The translations under genes and the position numbers were made by a program. From Liolophura sinensis (lineage: Eukaryota > Mollusca > Polyplacophora > Chitonida > Chitonidae), in contig NC_088296.1 in assembly GCF_032854445.1 (NCBI RefSeq), positions 9,148,706 through 9,212,705 of the forward strand: a stretch of 64,000 bases of DNA, written 5' to 3'. Shown here piece by piece: positions 11,005 through 23,351 of the stretch. Numbering within the stretch: the stretch's first letter is position 1; every line of letters begins with the position of its first letter. Below the pieces are notes generated by a model, which searched no databases, was not told the DNA's origin, and saw only the letters and a list, made by a program, of their open reading frames with translations.

Positions 11005-13444
11005 GGTTACCTTATAACTGAAACCGCAGTCATAACAGCATGGGCTGGATTCGAACACGTGAATTTCCTGGATGTAGAAGAAATGTGAGATGATGAGATG
11101 AGAATGTCAGAACATTTACAAGTGCATAATGGGAATAATAGACAGTTTACAGGACACCATGGATACATGTACGTGTATATACAGGACACCATGGATATAT
11201 GCACTTGTATACACAGGGCACCATGAAAACATGTACTAGTATATACAGGACACCATGGATACCGGTACATGTCCTTTGGCACTTGGATTTTAATGTGAAT
11301 GTTTGTTTGCTAAAGGTGATGGCACATTGCATATTGTGTAGCTCTAGACCAGTGGAGTCAAATATAATGTTATTAACATGCTTTCATTCGTTTTGTTATC
11401 TAATTAAGAAATAATGTTCGCGTCAGGGTAGTCTAACGGTAGTTTTACATCAAATCGATGTGGAAGAGTTTATATTTTAGGTCGAAGGCGAAGATGCTAA
11501 ATAATACCTACGTGCTTCACGACGAGGATAGAATAGTGAAAAGAATACGTTTATTTCTCGAAAACAATTCCGACAATAAAATCTAGCACTATAAAATAAA
11601 ACATCCGCAGGGTTGCTTTCATGTTGTCCTGCTTTCAGCGGAGACGCTGTTATCAGGGCAGGCTTCTGTGAGACAGGCACGGTGTCAAACAGCGACCACA
11701 CTGGCAGTAAGCCGGGGAGGTCGCTCGTTGCTGGCGGCGAGAGTTCGGGCAGGTCAAAAGATTTCCCAAACTCCGTCTGACAGAACTGAAGAAGCTGAAA
11801 ACCTTTGGCATCAGCAAAACGACAACAAAAGTGGGGAGTTCAACTGTTTAAACGTAATTAAAGTTTGACATACGTACGAAAAATAAAAATTGAAACACAC
11901 AAAATTAGGTTAACAATAGTTTGATACCGAATTTTATTTGGTTTGCATGTATAAATGCTTTGCGGTCATGTTGTATTCTATATTAAATTCATAAACACTA
12001 GGTAATGAGTGTTGAAATAATGGAACTCTTCAGTTCACATTTTCAATTCAATGTTAATTTCTCAACATATGTTGATAAATAACAAAACAATAACAGCATC
12101 ATAGATATATGTTTGTGCTTATTATAAGTAAGCAAAGAAATATATTATAGTTTATATGTTTAAGGTATCATTAGGATAAATATATAAATATAGGATTTGC
12201 GTTTATAGTTTTGTGCAATGGCTATCACAATTTAAATTTGTAATGACGCAATTTGTACAAAGTTATATGAACAATAAACCAGCCACGTTCACATGTTTCA
12301 CTCAGTGCGCCGTACCAGTTACTTAAAATATACGCGTCACACTTATGCATAAAGGTCACATGATGTACCAAATTTGAAGATCTGGTTCAACGGCAATATA
12401 TTGGTGGCAGTCAGACAATAGCGTTCGCAAAATAGAAAAAAAAACATCAGTTTTACACGGATACACATCAAACAAGGATTGGGAGTTGAAAAGGACGATC
12501 TGCAGCCAGTCCGCTGTCCTGAGGATGTGAAGTTGATTTGAACTGTGCTGTTATTTACTGTTGCATTGTTAAACAACCCTCCAACACTTTGAGGCTTGAC
12601 TGAAAACGGATTTTGCCATTTGGATGATATTGCTACTGTTACGTGTAACATTACAGTCGACAGTGTTGGGCATTTGCACTTGGAGCGGTGTGACTGACAT
12701 GGGAGTATTTTCACTGACCGCATTTTCACTTTAACACACTTGTGTTAACACATTTGAAGCATGCGGGATATTGCTGATTTCACGGCGTTTTGAAACGGAC
12801 GGTTGGGATACATAACTCCGTACACTGGATTCATTGTGGTGGCCTGTCATAGACATAACGCCCATGACAAACACCCCGGCATCAGCAAGAACTGTGGCTG
12901 TCGTAGCCTGAATGCAGTGTGTCGAACCGGCGGCTAAATTATCTGTAACCTGATATTTTTCTCCATTAAAAAAAAAAAAGTTCGCTCCGAGACAAAAAAA
13001 TAGCCATTTTGTTTCTTTGTTTTTATTTGTCGCCTGCTTTATTCAATGTAAACGACAACATCTGTCCACCCATAGAACTACAATAGACCCGCCCAGAAGT
13101 CAAACGCTTCTGTCTCGTGATCGGGGTATCTAACGACTCCGATAATGTACACTTGGCACAATGCCAAGCAGTGCGTTGTATGTAATAAAAAGGAATCGAA
13201 GGGTAATAGAATCCTGCTTAAGCCATAGTGCCAGGGGGCGTGTAATTTGCTACTATATAAGCATTCTCTTGAACAGTTAGACTAAAACCTCAGGTAAATT
13301 GACAAGAGACCTTATTCCACCGGTTACGGGTGACTAGTTGCCTTATACCACGCTGCCGTCGCAGTTCTGGTTTCATTCATTTTGCAATACATCTTTTAAT
13401 ATAGTTCAGATGCCCAGATACCGGAGTTATATATTTCTTTTTTT
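11005..13444. other. Non-coding stretch, no supported gene
   Basis: Contains a 32- to 33-bp minisatellite (11151-11275) and poly-A/T runs. A minus-strand open stretch near 12440-12730 looks faintly protein-like (Cys residues and NAT, NST and NFT sequons), but no clear splice sites were found. Confidence 0.4.
11151..11275. repeat. 32- to 33-bp minisatellite, 4 copies
   Basis: Units start with GGACACCATGGATACATGTA and vary slightly (GGGCACCATGAAAACATGTA in the third). Each contains a CACCATG core followed by a TGTAC/TATAC-rich half. Confidence 0.85.
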
Positions 13445-13692
13445 ATTTATTTATTTATTTGATTTGTGTCTTGTGCCGTATTCAGGAATATTGTGGAAAG
13501 AGTAAAACCGGACATAGAATCTCACGACCAACCGCGGGTTGCTGCAAATCCTTCCCACGTATAGTCGGGGAGAAAGCCAGCATAAGCTGGGCTTGATCTT
13601 ACAGCGACGACCGCATTGGTGAGAGGCTCCAGTGTCATTGAGCCTCCAGTGTCATTGCGCCGCGATGGCATAGTAATTAGTTCGACCAAGAA
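13445..13692 (-). mobile_element. tRNA-derived SINE, diverged, near full length
   Basis: A (TTTA)n tail, TGCCGTATTCAGGAATATT, CACGACCAACCGCGGGTTGC, TTCCCACGTATAGTCGGGGA and a head with ATTGGTGAGAGGCTCC occur in the expected order. An 18-bp segment (CTCCAGTGTCATTGAGC) is duplicated within the head. Confidence 0.8.
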
Positions 13693-15445
13693 CGCCCCTT
13701 CCCCCCCCCCACCCCCCACCTTTCCCAGAGTTACATAAACGTTACTGTGCCAGGTCCTTCAATGTGTACAGCTGAATATGTAATTGTATTTATTTTCACA
13801 GTAATGTCCTTTTAGAAGTTTTATTTTTTTATTTTATACTCAAAACAAACGGTATTACTTCCTAGTTGGGAACATTTAACAGACAAATTTTTCGGAAGGT
13901 TTCGCTGCTATTCGGATTTATTGTGTTGATTGACTGTTAATTATTGTTTATTATTCAAGAAGCTTCAATTTGTTTGATTTGAATGTATCATTAAATGATT
14001 TGATTTTAATGCGACATTTGCAGTCTTTTTGCCATGTCGAGATGATGCTTGACTTACGAATGCATTCTGTTATTGCACTTCACAAACAACTACCTATGAC
14101 TGGATTTGAACCCCTACCTCGTGTTTCGTAGGAATTAAAAATGGAACTTCTAACAAATCGACCAAGGATCGCTCCCCAGCGTGAAAGGGGAATGCAGTTT
14201 AACTTTTCAAAGTTTTTTCACATCAATAAGCGTCAGCGGAAAACCCATTACCACATTAATCGAATGTTATCTTACATTTGTGTATTCCTTCATAGACTAA
14301 ACAAACGTACACTTATACCCTCCATGGTACAGGGTGGATCTATACGGATTATCATGGTGTCATTGATTACGGTTACTTGAGATAAAAATCTTCACTAGTT
14401 CAATTTTTACTAGCTATTCTGACATTAAAAACGATATTTTGGTAAAAGAAACAATTGTGACGTCGTTAATTGGTCCAAAAGGCCGACCGAAAAATTTTAT
14501 CATTTAACATACTTTTATACAGAGAAACAAAAATCTTAAGAAAGAAGATACTTGTAGTAGATTATGGTTCTGAAGAGGTGTGGTCTAAAAGGCCGTAAGA
14601 GAAGCTTACAGAAATGTGTCTCGTCAGGTGTTAAATTCTCATGTAAACATTTCTAGACTGCCAGCAGCGAACTGTATAGCTTCATTGTGCAAGGTGGGCG
14701 TGACGAAAAATGTATAGACACTTTGCATTTGAAACCGGAGATAGAATGGGTGTATCATTTACCTGGGCCAGCAAGCGGCTGTTAAATGCACAATAAGAGA
14801 AGTTATATCTCAAAAAGTAGACATAAGAGTTCTTTTAAAATTTATGGTACAGTGGACAAGATTCATGATGGGCTAAGTGGGGCAGAATGTGACCGGTATT
14901 ATATTAGCCTATGCAGTCATAATTTTATTACCTTAGATGAGACCAACGCGTGTGAGTTCAATATTACTTTTAATAGCAGAGCTGTACGTCTTCTGTTTTT
15001 TGCTTTTTTTCGATTTATCTCAAAAACTCTTACATTGTATTTAGTGTGATAACCAGCTGTGGATTATACCGGATTCAACAGAAGAACAGACTGGTGTTAT
15101 GCTCATATGGAATTAAAATGTTGGGATGGTATATAGGCGTGAATCAAAATAAGTGGCGTTAAGAGAGTCAGTGAAACAGAATGGTAAGTTTGCACATTTT
15201 GATTTCTCAGTCATAAAGGCAGCATGTCCATTCGTTAAAATATTGAGCAAAACTTGTATGTCCAAATGTGCATATTTGTCGAAACTGTTTCAAAGTAGTA
15301 AAGAAAAGTAAATCAATATGTATAGGACATGATCAAGCTCAGTTCCGCACTGGGTCATATCCACTATCCACCTATCATGGTTATTATATTATCTGTGAGC
15401 TGTTGTTTTTTTTTTTTTTTTGACATATATCCACTATCTGAGTTC
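13693..15445. other. Non-coding stretch, nothing recognised
   Basis: Begins with a C-rich run (13696-13719). No exon or classified repeat was seen. Confidence 0.4.
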
Positions 15446-15575
15446 AAGTTCGTAATATTTCACTTACATGCACACGGCAGATGCATGTCAGAATTATGGT
15501 GAGAAGAAACCGGACAAAGCCAGAGGGAAACCCACGTCCACGGGACGGCTGTTAGCAGACCTTCCAGGATTTCGA
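15446..15575 (-). mobile_element. SINE, 3' part, diverged
   Basis: TAATATTTCACTTACATGCA, GGTGAGAAGAAACCGGACAA, GGGAAACCCACGTCCACGGG and AGCAGACCTTCCA follow the family order in complement. The tail end and the head are lost. Confidence 0.7.
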
Positions 15576-17861
15576 TACTGCAGAACAAAGTACATCTACA
15601 AAATGTCCAATTTATTTTTGTCGCAGGCGGAAAAATCAGAGGTAGCGCTGTATCATGTGTGTTTATAGTAACGGCCTTTCCTTTCCCACCTGTGATATGC
15701 TTTGTATTCTTTCATTACGATGGCACAATACATTATCAAAACTGACACTGACCAAGCCCTTTTTAGGCCGCGGCCATTTTTCTATAGAGAGGTTAAGATA
15801 CTTGTGAGCGACCTACGAGTAACGAGTGACGCCATCGTTATCTGTGCATGGCGTCACGTTTGGCAAATCTAGGTCGCATCGTCTGCTCGTGTTTTTTTTT
15901 TTTTACGAGGTGAACGACACTTACTCGTAATACATTTCCGCGTTGATATTTGGGCGTTTTATCTATTTGGGTGTGAAATAAAAGTGAAATCGATCTACTC
16001 ATACAGCAGTAGTCTATGGTAAGAATCGATTTTTACCTGCAAAATATAGAAATTAAGTATAGAAAAAACCATTTTTCAACTGGATGTATTTTATGCATAT
16101 AACACTGTGCGATAACGATATATCATATAACGTACGTCGCGCAGTTTTTAAGCTTAGTCCATGCAGTAAACATGTAAACAGAGTTCTTTTTCGCGGCATT
16201 CGCAAAATAAATCACAGTTGACTACACGAAATTAAAGCATTAGCCTAATTTACTTGGTGGACGCAATTCATTTAATTCGAGTACCTTAACAAATTTCCGT
16301 CGTAACGACAAGAATTCGTCTGGCTCAAGTGCACAAGTCATCATATTTAGTCCTATTATAGTGACAGCCCTATGGTCATCATAGTAACGCGTAAAAGTGT
16401 CAGACTTAGTCATCATATTTCGGCCTTTGCAATGGTAGACTTACAGTCATCATATTTAAATATATCAGTGGGAGAGTTACAGTCATCATATTTAGTACGA
16501 TAGTTACAGTCGTCGTGTATCTTAAACTTTCTGACATGTGATATACCGACGTTTTGTGTAACAGAATAAGGCAATAAAGCCACACAGCGATTTTTGACTA
16601 TAGCTAAAATTTAAAACTTAAACGTGTTGCGTAGTTAACGATCTAAAATGTTAAAACTGTTATACATTTATCTTAGCATAGCGGTTGTTCCGATTAACCC
16701 GGGGCTAGGGGCAGTACATTTATCATGTTGAATTCGAGCACACGTCGGATATATAAACCGTTGCAGCTAAAGCGTATCTGAGATAATAGCTCATTATCGA
16801 TAACCTAAAAACTAGTATGATGTAAGATTTGCTTAGCGACTTTGTTCATTCGAATAGGCTATTCTTTACATCCTTCCACCCTCAATGGAGACTGTTAACT
16901 TCTTCTCTTTGCAAAATGCCGTCCGAATTTCACACTTTATATACTTTCTTTGTTGTTTGGTGCTTTGTGTAATACGTCGTTTTGGGAAATGGCCTTCTGA
17001 TTGTTAGCACGCACCACATACTTTGATTGAAGGCCGGTATACCAATGTCTGTTTAGACGTAGAGATTTCTCCCAGGTTCCAAAATAAGCGTTTATATCAC
17101 ATTTTACGTCTTCGCTTGCGTCAAAACAGGCTGTTTGTAATCAGCCCGTGATGTAACATTTTTATCTCCGCAACAAAAGAATGTCTACAAAGCAATGAGC
17201 AGTCGTAGCACTCGGACAGAAACTGAGTTACGCCCAGTGTGAGAGCTTTCAATGGCTTAAAATCTGACTTACTCAAGGTCAGACAGCCACTGTTGTAACA
17301 ACAGCTTTTTTGGTTCGTTAAACTAGTCGGTCGTCTACTCACTTTGTGCGCGCTGTTATGTGTGACACATAAACCCATTCAGTCCAGCTTGAGGGTCCAC
17401 TACGCCCCGACTTTGACACACACCACACCCTAAACCCCCTTCAAATATCTTTTAAAATTGCTGATTGTTGAAACTGGCGTTAAGTAACAATCGTACACCT
17501 TAAAAAGAATAAAACTCCTACGCGTACCTTGACACAGTTTGACATTGCTTTGCCAGCCACTTGGATGGGGTATATTACAACGTCCATGGTACGTTTCTCG
17601 AGTCTCGTCACTACTAGACACATTGAACGTCTGAATAGAGTAACTCAATCTTTCTTACAGTTAATTTATAGTTTTGTTTCAAATCTGAGTTGACATTCTA
17701 GAAAACGTTAAAAAATATTCATAATTATGTAATCCCTTCGTATTTTCATATGAGAATAAATTACATAAAATAAAACACGCAATGTCCTCTTCTTAGAAAA
17801 CATTCGCTTGCGGTATTTATTCTTAGTTGTTATTATCAATTTAATCTTTGGTAATAAGTCC
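15576..17861. other. Non-coding stretch with an irregular short repeat
   Basis: No exon was recognised. At 16335-16515 the motif GTCATCATATTTA recurs at irregular spacing (about six times). At 16965-17070 there is a copy of the unclassified dispersed repeat also found at 7948 and 20285. Confidence 0.4.
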
Positions 17862-17980
17862 AGCGGATTGTGGTGGGTTTTCATGAGGCCAGGTTTCTTC
17901 CAACCTAAACTATGCCCGCCGTCGTATAAGTGGAATATTCTTCAGTACGGTGTAGAACATCAATCTAGTAAATAAATAAC
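17862..17980 (+). mobile_element. SINE, 3' end only
   Basis: Plus-strand tail with GTGGTGGGTTTTCATGAGGC, CCCGCCGTCGTATAAGTGGA, ATATTCTTCAGTACGGTGTA and a (TAAA) end. The head and most of the core are missing. Confidence 0.75.
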
Positions 17981-18654
17981 TACTCAATCCGTAAGGTCTT
18001 ACAAAATATTAATGCATCTAGTAGTTTTTCTACTGTCGAACCAGATCACACTGCTAAATTATTAGCGACTAAACACATTTTCAAGAATTTTTGTTTTGGT
18101 TCATTGCAAATGATGATTAAAACCAAAATCTTATACAATACGATGTGGCATCGTATTTTATAGTAAAAAAAACCGTTCTCATAAAATCCTTCTTTAATTA
18201 TATTGCAAATATATTTTGAAACGTTTTCAACCACAGTAAGACAAAATACCAATCACAGTATGTCAAAGAGACATTTTAGGAATCTCGCGAGTTTGGGCGA
18301 GACAAGATGACGGATCTCGTAATCTTACGTGGCTAAAAAGTGCAATTCTTGAGTCGTCGGACTTGTAAACTCCAGAGTGTTATCAGCAACTGACCCAAAA
18401 TCACGTCCTTCGTGTTAGCTTGTCACAGCCCTGATTGATGAAAAACCTGCGATAAACGCCAGGCTGTAGATATGCCTTTATTCTGATATATTTAATTCAT
18501 TTGCTTCCCCACTGAACCTCCATTTCGAGGACACCATCTTTAGGTGTAACCCAACATTACCCCGTGAATTCGGCTTACTAATAAACCCAAGTCTGGTCAT
18601 GCCATAAACTTTAAATATGGTATTTGTTTCTACCTCGATGCTCTAAGCTCAGAG
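17981..18654. other. Non-coding stretch, nothing recognised
   Basis: AT-rich, without recognisable exon or repeat. Confidence 0.4.
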
Positions 18655-18842
18655 GTTAAAGCAAGGAAACTTGACTGATTGGCACCGTGTCAGATATAAT
18701 GTGAATGGGTGGGGTGTCAGTCTGGTATCACCGGTATGATACTTCAGTGTCGGTAACACCTTGTCGGCATGTACTCGCACTGCCACAAAAAGACACACTA
18801 TATACGTACATACGTCCAATGACCCAAACCCCAAGCACTCAT
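18655..18842 (+). mobile_element. Second interspersed repeat family, partial copy
   Basis: Shares AAGCAAGGAAACTTGACTGA, TGAATGGGTGGGGTGTCAGT, CTCGCACTGCCACAAAAAGA and AAACCCCAAGCACTCA with the copy next to the 123-bp array (7370-7588). It has a single unit, so the tandem amplification at 6575 is local to that copy. Confidence 0.7.
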
Positions 18843-19402
18843 GTATACACTACAACATAATGTATTTGAAGCCTCTCTAACCGTCAGACCACACTCAATG
18901 TGTTCCAAGTGTATTATCAATAGTTTTGTATCCGGTTTCAACAAATACTTGTCCAGACTGTAATGATTACACGTTGATGATAACAACATATAATGAAATA
19001 TAACCGCCCATGTAAAGCTCAATTTCCGCGTTTAACTCTGAAGATATAAGAACGTTTAGTCCTTGTGTTCCTACCAATATAAATGTCACACGTATTGTAC
19101 CTTTCGTTTTAACTGACCTTGTACTTTTTTTTTTAAAATACACTTAGGCAGCCATAGTCTTATTAGACTTCTAAGGCAATTTACATATGAAAGAGGCTAT
19201 GCTTAAAAAAGGGCGAATTAAGTTGAAATGAAACTCACAATTAACTTGTAGAGCGCCGTATCTCTGATTTTAATCTTTAAAACATCCAGTTTTATAGAAA
19301 GATCTGAAAGTATATTTTCAATTTTGGGGTAAGGTAAGTGAATTTCGTAAAGACATTTGCTACTCCTCAACTATATGCCCTATGTTTCTTCGCTCTGTCT
19401 AC
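18843..19402. other. Non-coding stretch, nothing recognised
   Basis: AT-rich, no recognisable exon or repeat. Confidence 0.4.
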
Positions 19403-19462
19403 TTTCCTGCCGCAACAATGCTGGCCGCCATCGTATAAGTGAAATACCAATCAAATAAATAT
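19403..19462 (+). mobile_element. SINE, short 3' fragment
   Basis: ACAATGCTGGCCGCCATCGT, ATAAGTGAAATACCAATCAA and ATAAATA. The segment between GTGAAAT and ACCAATC is deleted. Confidence 0.7.
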
Positions 19463-20644
19463 TTTTATGAATATCCTGAAGCTCTCTCCATGCTCATAAA
19501 AATAATAAAAAAGAAAACGTTTTCGACACATTGTGCAATAGCTGGCAATACATGTACAGCCTCTTTATTCGAAATTTTTTTTTTAGAAATCTATTTCGGT
19601 CGTATCATGAATATCTCTCTTCAACATTCCGCCGTCTTTGTTCATGAATACGTACATTCTCGTCTTACACAATCGCCACACCTTAAGAAGACGTGCCCTA
19701 TATAGCCATCTACTAAGAGCAAGTCCGACGCCTTAATATCTTGCTGTAAACGTCCGGCAAGTGCTTATCTGTGACAAAGAGATGAAATCCCGACGTTTAT
19801 TTACATGGCGATAAAACCGGTCTGAACAACTGTGATGATAGTGCAGGGAAGTCGTTTTGACGCTATAGACCATCATTCATCACCCGTTAGTCTATTTCTA
19901 TCCCACAACTGTACTATCAGGCATGCGCTCCACCCATACACCCAGACTGACACACCCCTCGTCAAACGTCGGGCTGGGTTTTCCCTCATGCATTCTGGTA
20001 TTTTTGAATATAGGCATTGCGATATTTTCAGCGTGTTGAATTAGATCGTTACGTTTTTTTTTTTTGTTTTTTTTTATGCACAGTTGCAATCAAGGAGCAA
20101 CTGTGACAGATTTTTCAGCTATCGACAATTTAAGTTAGCATGGAACACGATTTGGATACTGATTTCAGTCATTCGCCTAGAACATACCTTACGTCTATCC
20201 ATCACCATTGAAAAGTGCTTCTCTGTTTTAATTCCATACGTTTTGTACTTTCTCTATTCCTTGGTGTTGTGTGGTGAACAATGTTTTTTCGAATTGGCCT
20301 TGCGATTATTGACCGGGAATGTCCATTTCGTTTGACCGCTGATTTACAAATGCCTGTTATTACGCATGGGCAAGTTTAGTATTTTGACATAAAGTCAACA
20401 GACAATCTAGGTTGGTAATTAATGAGACATTCACGCATCACTGCAAACACCGGGTGGTAATATATAACGATATCCGTCAAATGGTATGTCAGCATAGTTG
20501 TGCTACAGATATGGGAATATCGTTCTCGTCGTATGAAGAAACGACATAATGGGATAATAGGGGAGTTTCGTATTCGAACTCTTTTTGTCGTTAAAGGTAT
20601 AAACAATTCATGAATTACACTTCCTTCCTTTAGAAACTTTAGAA
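19463..20644. other. Non-coding stretch, nothing coding recognised
   Basis: Carries a copy of the unclassified dispersed repeat at 20285-20375 (GGCCTTGCGATTATTGACCG, compare 7960). Confidence 0.4.
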
Positions 20645-20772
20645 GCTTGTCAATTTTCTCGTTGTCTACTCTACATTACGATTTTATTTTTTTGACTGGA
20701 CGCCAGTGTTATAGTGAATGTGATCAATAATAGTTGCCTGGCATTTTTGAGCGGTCACATGATAAAGTTGGA
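20645..20772 (+). repeat. Direct repeat flanking the 40-bp array, left copy
   Basis: AGCTTGTCAATTTTCTCGTT, GGACGCCAGTGTTATAGTGA and TAGTTGCCTGGCATTTTT recur with modest changes at 21315-21440 on the other side of the 40-bp array. Confidence 0.85.
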
Positions 20773-20810
20773 CTTCTACCTTTAGCCATGAAGATTGGGC
20801 AATTAGACTA

Positions 20811-21275
20811 TAGGTAGCAAGTACTACCTATTATGTAATAATGTGACACCACTAGTGCAAGTGCTGCCCATAGTGTATTAATGTGACACTACTGGTGCAA
20901 GCGCTTCCCATAGTGTAGTAATGTGACACGAATGGTGCAAGTGCGTCCTATGGTGTAATATTGTGACACGACTGGTGCAAGTGCTTCCCATAGTGTAATG
21001 ATGTGACACCACTGGTGCAAGTGCTTCCCATAGTGTAATAATGGGACACTACTGATGCAAGTGCTTCCCATAATGTAATAATGTGACACCACTGGTGCAA
21101 GTGCTTCCCATAGTGTAATAATGGGACACTACTGATGCAAGTGCTTCCCATAATGTAATAATGTGACACCACTGATCCAAGTGCTTCCCATAGTGTAAGT
21201 ATGTGACACCACTGGTGCAAGCGCTTCTCATCGTGTTATAATGTGACACGACCGGTGCAAGTGCTTAACATTAAT
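20811..21275. repeat. 40-bp tandem array, about 11.5 copies
   Basis: The unit ATGTGACACCACTGGTGCAA followed by GTGCTTCCCATAGTGTAATA repeats every 40 bp with scattered substitutions. It lies between two long direct repeats (20645-20772 and 21315-21440). The reading frames across it are by-products of the repeat. Confidence 0.95.
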
Positions 21276-21314
21276 TTAAGCATCACCAATCTCTCCATGT
21301 CCCAGAGGCATTCA

Positions 21315-21440
21315 GCTTGTCAATTTTCTCGTTCGTCTACCCTAACTTACTTTTTTGTGAGAGTTTTTCCGGACGCCCATGTTATAGTAAATGCGATCAA
21401 TACTAGTTGCCTAGCATTTTTCACGTGACACTGTTGGATT
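21315..21440 (+). repeat. Direct repeat flanking the 40-bp array, right copy
   Basis: AGCTTGTCAATTTTCTCGTT, GGACGCCCATGTTATAGTAA, CGATCAATACTAGTTGCCTA and GCATTTTTCACG mirror 20645-20772 in the same orientation. Confidence 0.85.
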
Positions 21441-21649
21441 TTTGTAAATAAAAAAATTGAAATCTAGAAATGCGAAATAACTATTTAAAAAATGACATAT
21501 TTTACAGAGGTTTGGCCATTGGCATCGGTACGTCACCAACTGAAAGGTAATTCCTAAATTATAAAAGTCTGCTTTAATACTGCGGAGTGGAACATAAATT
21601 TGTATAACGTACTGCATGACTATTTGTCACATTCGAGCCACTTTGTAAA

Positions 21650-21875
21650 ACCATATTTCTTATACGACGGCGGCCAGCATTATGGTGGGAGGAAACAGGG
21701 CAGAGCCCGGGGGAAACCCACGACCATCCGCAGGTTGCTGTTAGAAGTTCCCACTTACTTCTGGAGTGGAAGCCAGCATGAGTTGGACTTGAACTCACAA
21801 CGACCACATTGGTGAAAGACTCCTGGGTCATTACGTTGCGCTAGCGCGCTAACCAACTGAGTCACGGAGGCCCCT
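21650..21875 (-). mobile_element. tRNA-derived SINE, well preserved
   Basis: One of the least diverged copies. Read on the minus strand it starts GGGGCCTCCGTGACTCAGTT, GGTTAGCGCGCTAGCGC (A-box region), has GAGTTCAAGTCCAACTC (B-box region), a GGTCGTGGGTTTCCCCCGGG core and a CTGGCCGCCGTCGTATAAGA tail, where the match ends. It lies head to head with the next copy. Confidence 0.9.
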
Positions 21876-21902
21876 CTTTTTGACAATAAAAAAATCCGAT
21901 GG

Positions 21903-22152
21903 GGGCCCCGTGGACCAGTGTTTAGGGCGCCATCGCGGCAGAATGACCCAGGAGGCTCTCACCAATGTCATCAGGATAAGTTCATGCCGTGCATATGCAG
22001 GCTTTTTCTCTGGTGACATGCACGAAAGTCAGACGGCAACTTGCAGATGATCGTGTGTTTCCCTCGGCCCGGTTTCTTTCCATCACAATGCTGGTTGCCG
22101 TCGTGTAAGTGAAACATTCTTGTCTATGATGTAAAACTTTAATCAAATAAAT
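21903..22152 (+). mobile_element. tRNA-derived SINE, diverged, near full length
   Basis: The plus-strand head GGGGCCCCGTGGACCAGTGT is followed by AGAATGACCCAGGAGGCTCT, a GGCTTTTTCTCTGGTGACAT core, GCTGGTTGCCGTCGTGTAAG and a TCAAATAAATAAA tail. It lies 27 bp from the oppositely oriented copy, so the pair forms an imperfect inverted repeat of about 500 bp. Confidence 0.85.
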
Positions 22153-23275
22153 AAACAAAAATCTCTTATATTCTGAAATATACCGTTGCTAACAAAACAA
22201 AAATAAAAACTAGATGAAATTCTGTTTTAGTGAATCACAGCGATAATGCTGACACTGCTCCAATAGCGCTACTACTAGTTTGCCTGAAATAAACTGCACT
22301 GTAATATCCCCTACTGGTTTCAATAGTGTATGATATTCTCATTTGATAAAAGTCTTACGCTTTGGAAATTCTAAAATTGCAAACCGCCGTATCACCACAG
22401 GTGACTGGCCATGCAGCTGGGTGTTCACATCCAGTTCTCTTCACTTCCACGGTTGTCTTTTTACATCAAGCTGTTTTCTTTTCTGATACCTGGCCAATAT
22501 AGTTAGGGTCCACGAGGTACTACAGGTTTTCCCGATTTCAAAACGTGACATCAGTTGTAAAATATCGGTAAAACGCGTGAAATAAATGTGCGTGAATCCA
22601 AAGACAACCACGGTATTGAAAAGTTCAAGGGTTTAGCACTTTAGCTTTATATATCCGTAAAGCTCAAACGTATGTTTTGTTTTTGTTATTTGTTTATTTA
22701 TTTGTTTTTTTATTCACTCACTGGTTACTTTTACATCTGTTTGATTAGTGTTTATGACCGTAGGACATGATGTTCGCTTACATTACGGTGGTAAGATGTA
22801 CACATGTCAGAAAATGGGATGCCATTTATCTTCCACAGCTACCTAACATACCTTTTGACGTAAAGTCACAACCGAAACAAAGGGTTTTACTCGAATTCAC
22901 TGTTTCATAAGTCTGTGGACCCTTAACCATCGTAGCCTGCGCTGTTAACACCTTAACCAACGTTTTAACCTTCTGAGATAGCGTTTTATCAATCTCATTT
23001 AACCATCTGGCAGCACTGTACAATTACAAACCAGTGCTTTAACAGCCTTAGCCAGCGAGCGCCTACCAGTGAATCCTAAAATCGTTGCGACTAATGGCGC
23101 GGTACGTCCATTTTGGTTGACGGGCGATATATAAATGTCTGTTTTCCACGCACCGACTGATAAATGATCACCTCTAAACGGTACAATAAAAACAATACAG
23201 CTTTTTTGTCAGTCACTTATTAAGCCTTCCCTAGGTCAATTTCTTAACAACTGATTCGTTACCTCTTGTTTCCAG
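22153..23275. other. Upstream region of the mucin gene
   Basis: No exon was recognised. A SINE-tail-like fragment lies near 22739-22793 (TTTGATTAGTGTTTATGACC). Around 23070-23160 there is sequence resembling the dispersed repeat of 7948 and 20285. A TTTCCAG immediately before the ATG at 23276 would allow a 5' untranslated exon further upstream. Confidence 0.4.
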
Positions 23276-23351
23276 ATGACCCTAACACCAGCTGCCCTTA
23301 GGGATTATACAGCACTACTTTTCACGGCGCTCACACTTACGGTGAAATGTG
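23276..23351 (+). CDS. Exon 1: signal peptide
   Basis: ATG, 25 codons and one extra base before a GTAAGT donor (phase 1). The peptide starts MTLTPAALRDY, then has a hydrophobic core (TALLFTALTLTV) and ends KC. It joins exon A1 in frame through a Gly codon. The terminal Cys may supply the extra Cys that the other A exons carry at their own start and A1 lacks. A TTTCCAG sits right before the ATG, so transcription may start in an upstream non-coding exon. Confidence 0.65.

Noticed and set aside
23128-23135. TATATAAA about 150 bp before the mucin gene ATG, possible TATA box
   Set aside because: It lies in sequence resembling the dispersed repeat of 7948 and 20285, and the CAG before the ATG suggests that the true start is further upstream.
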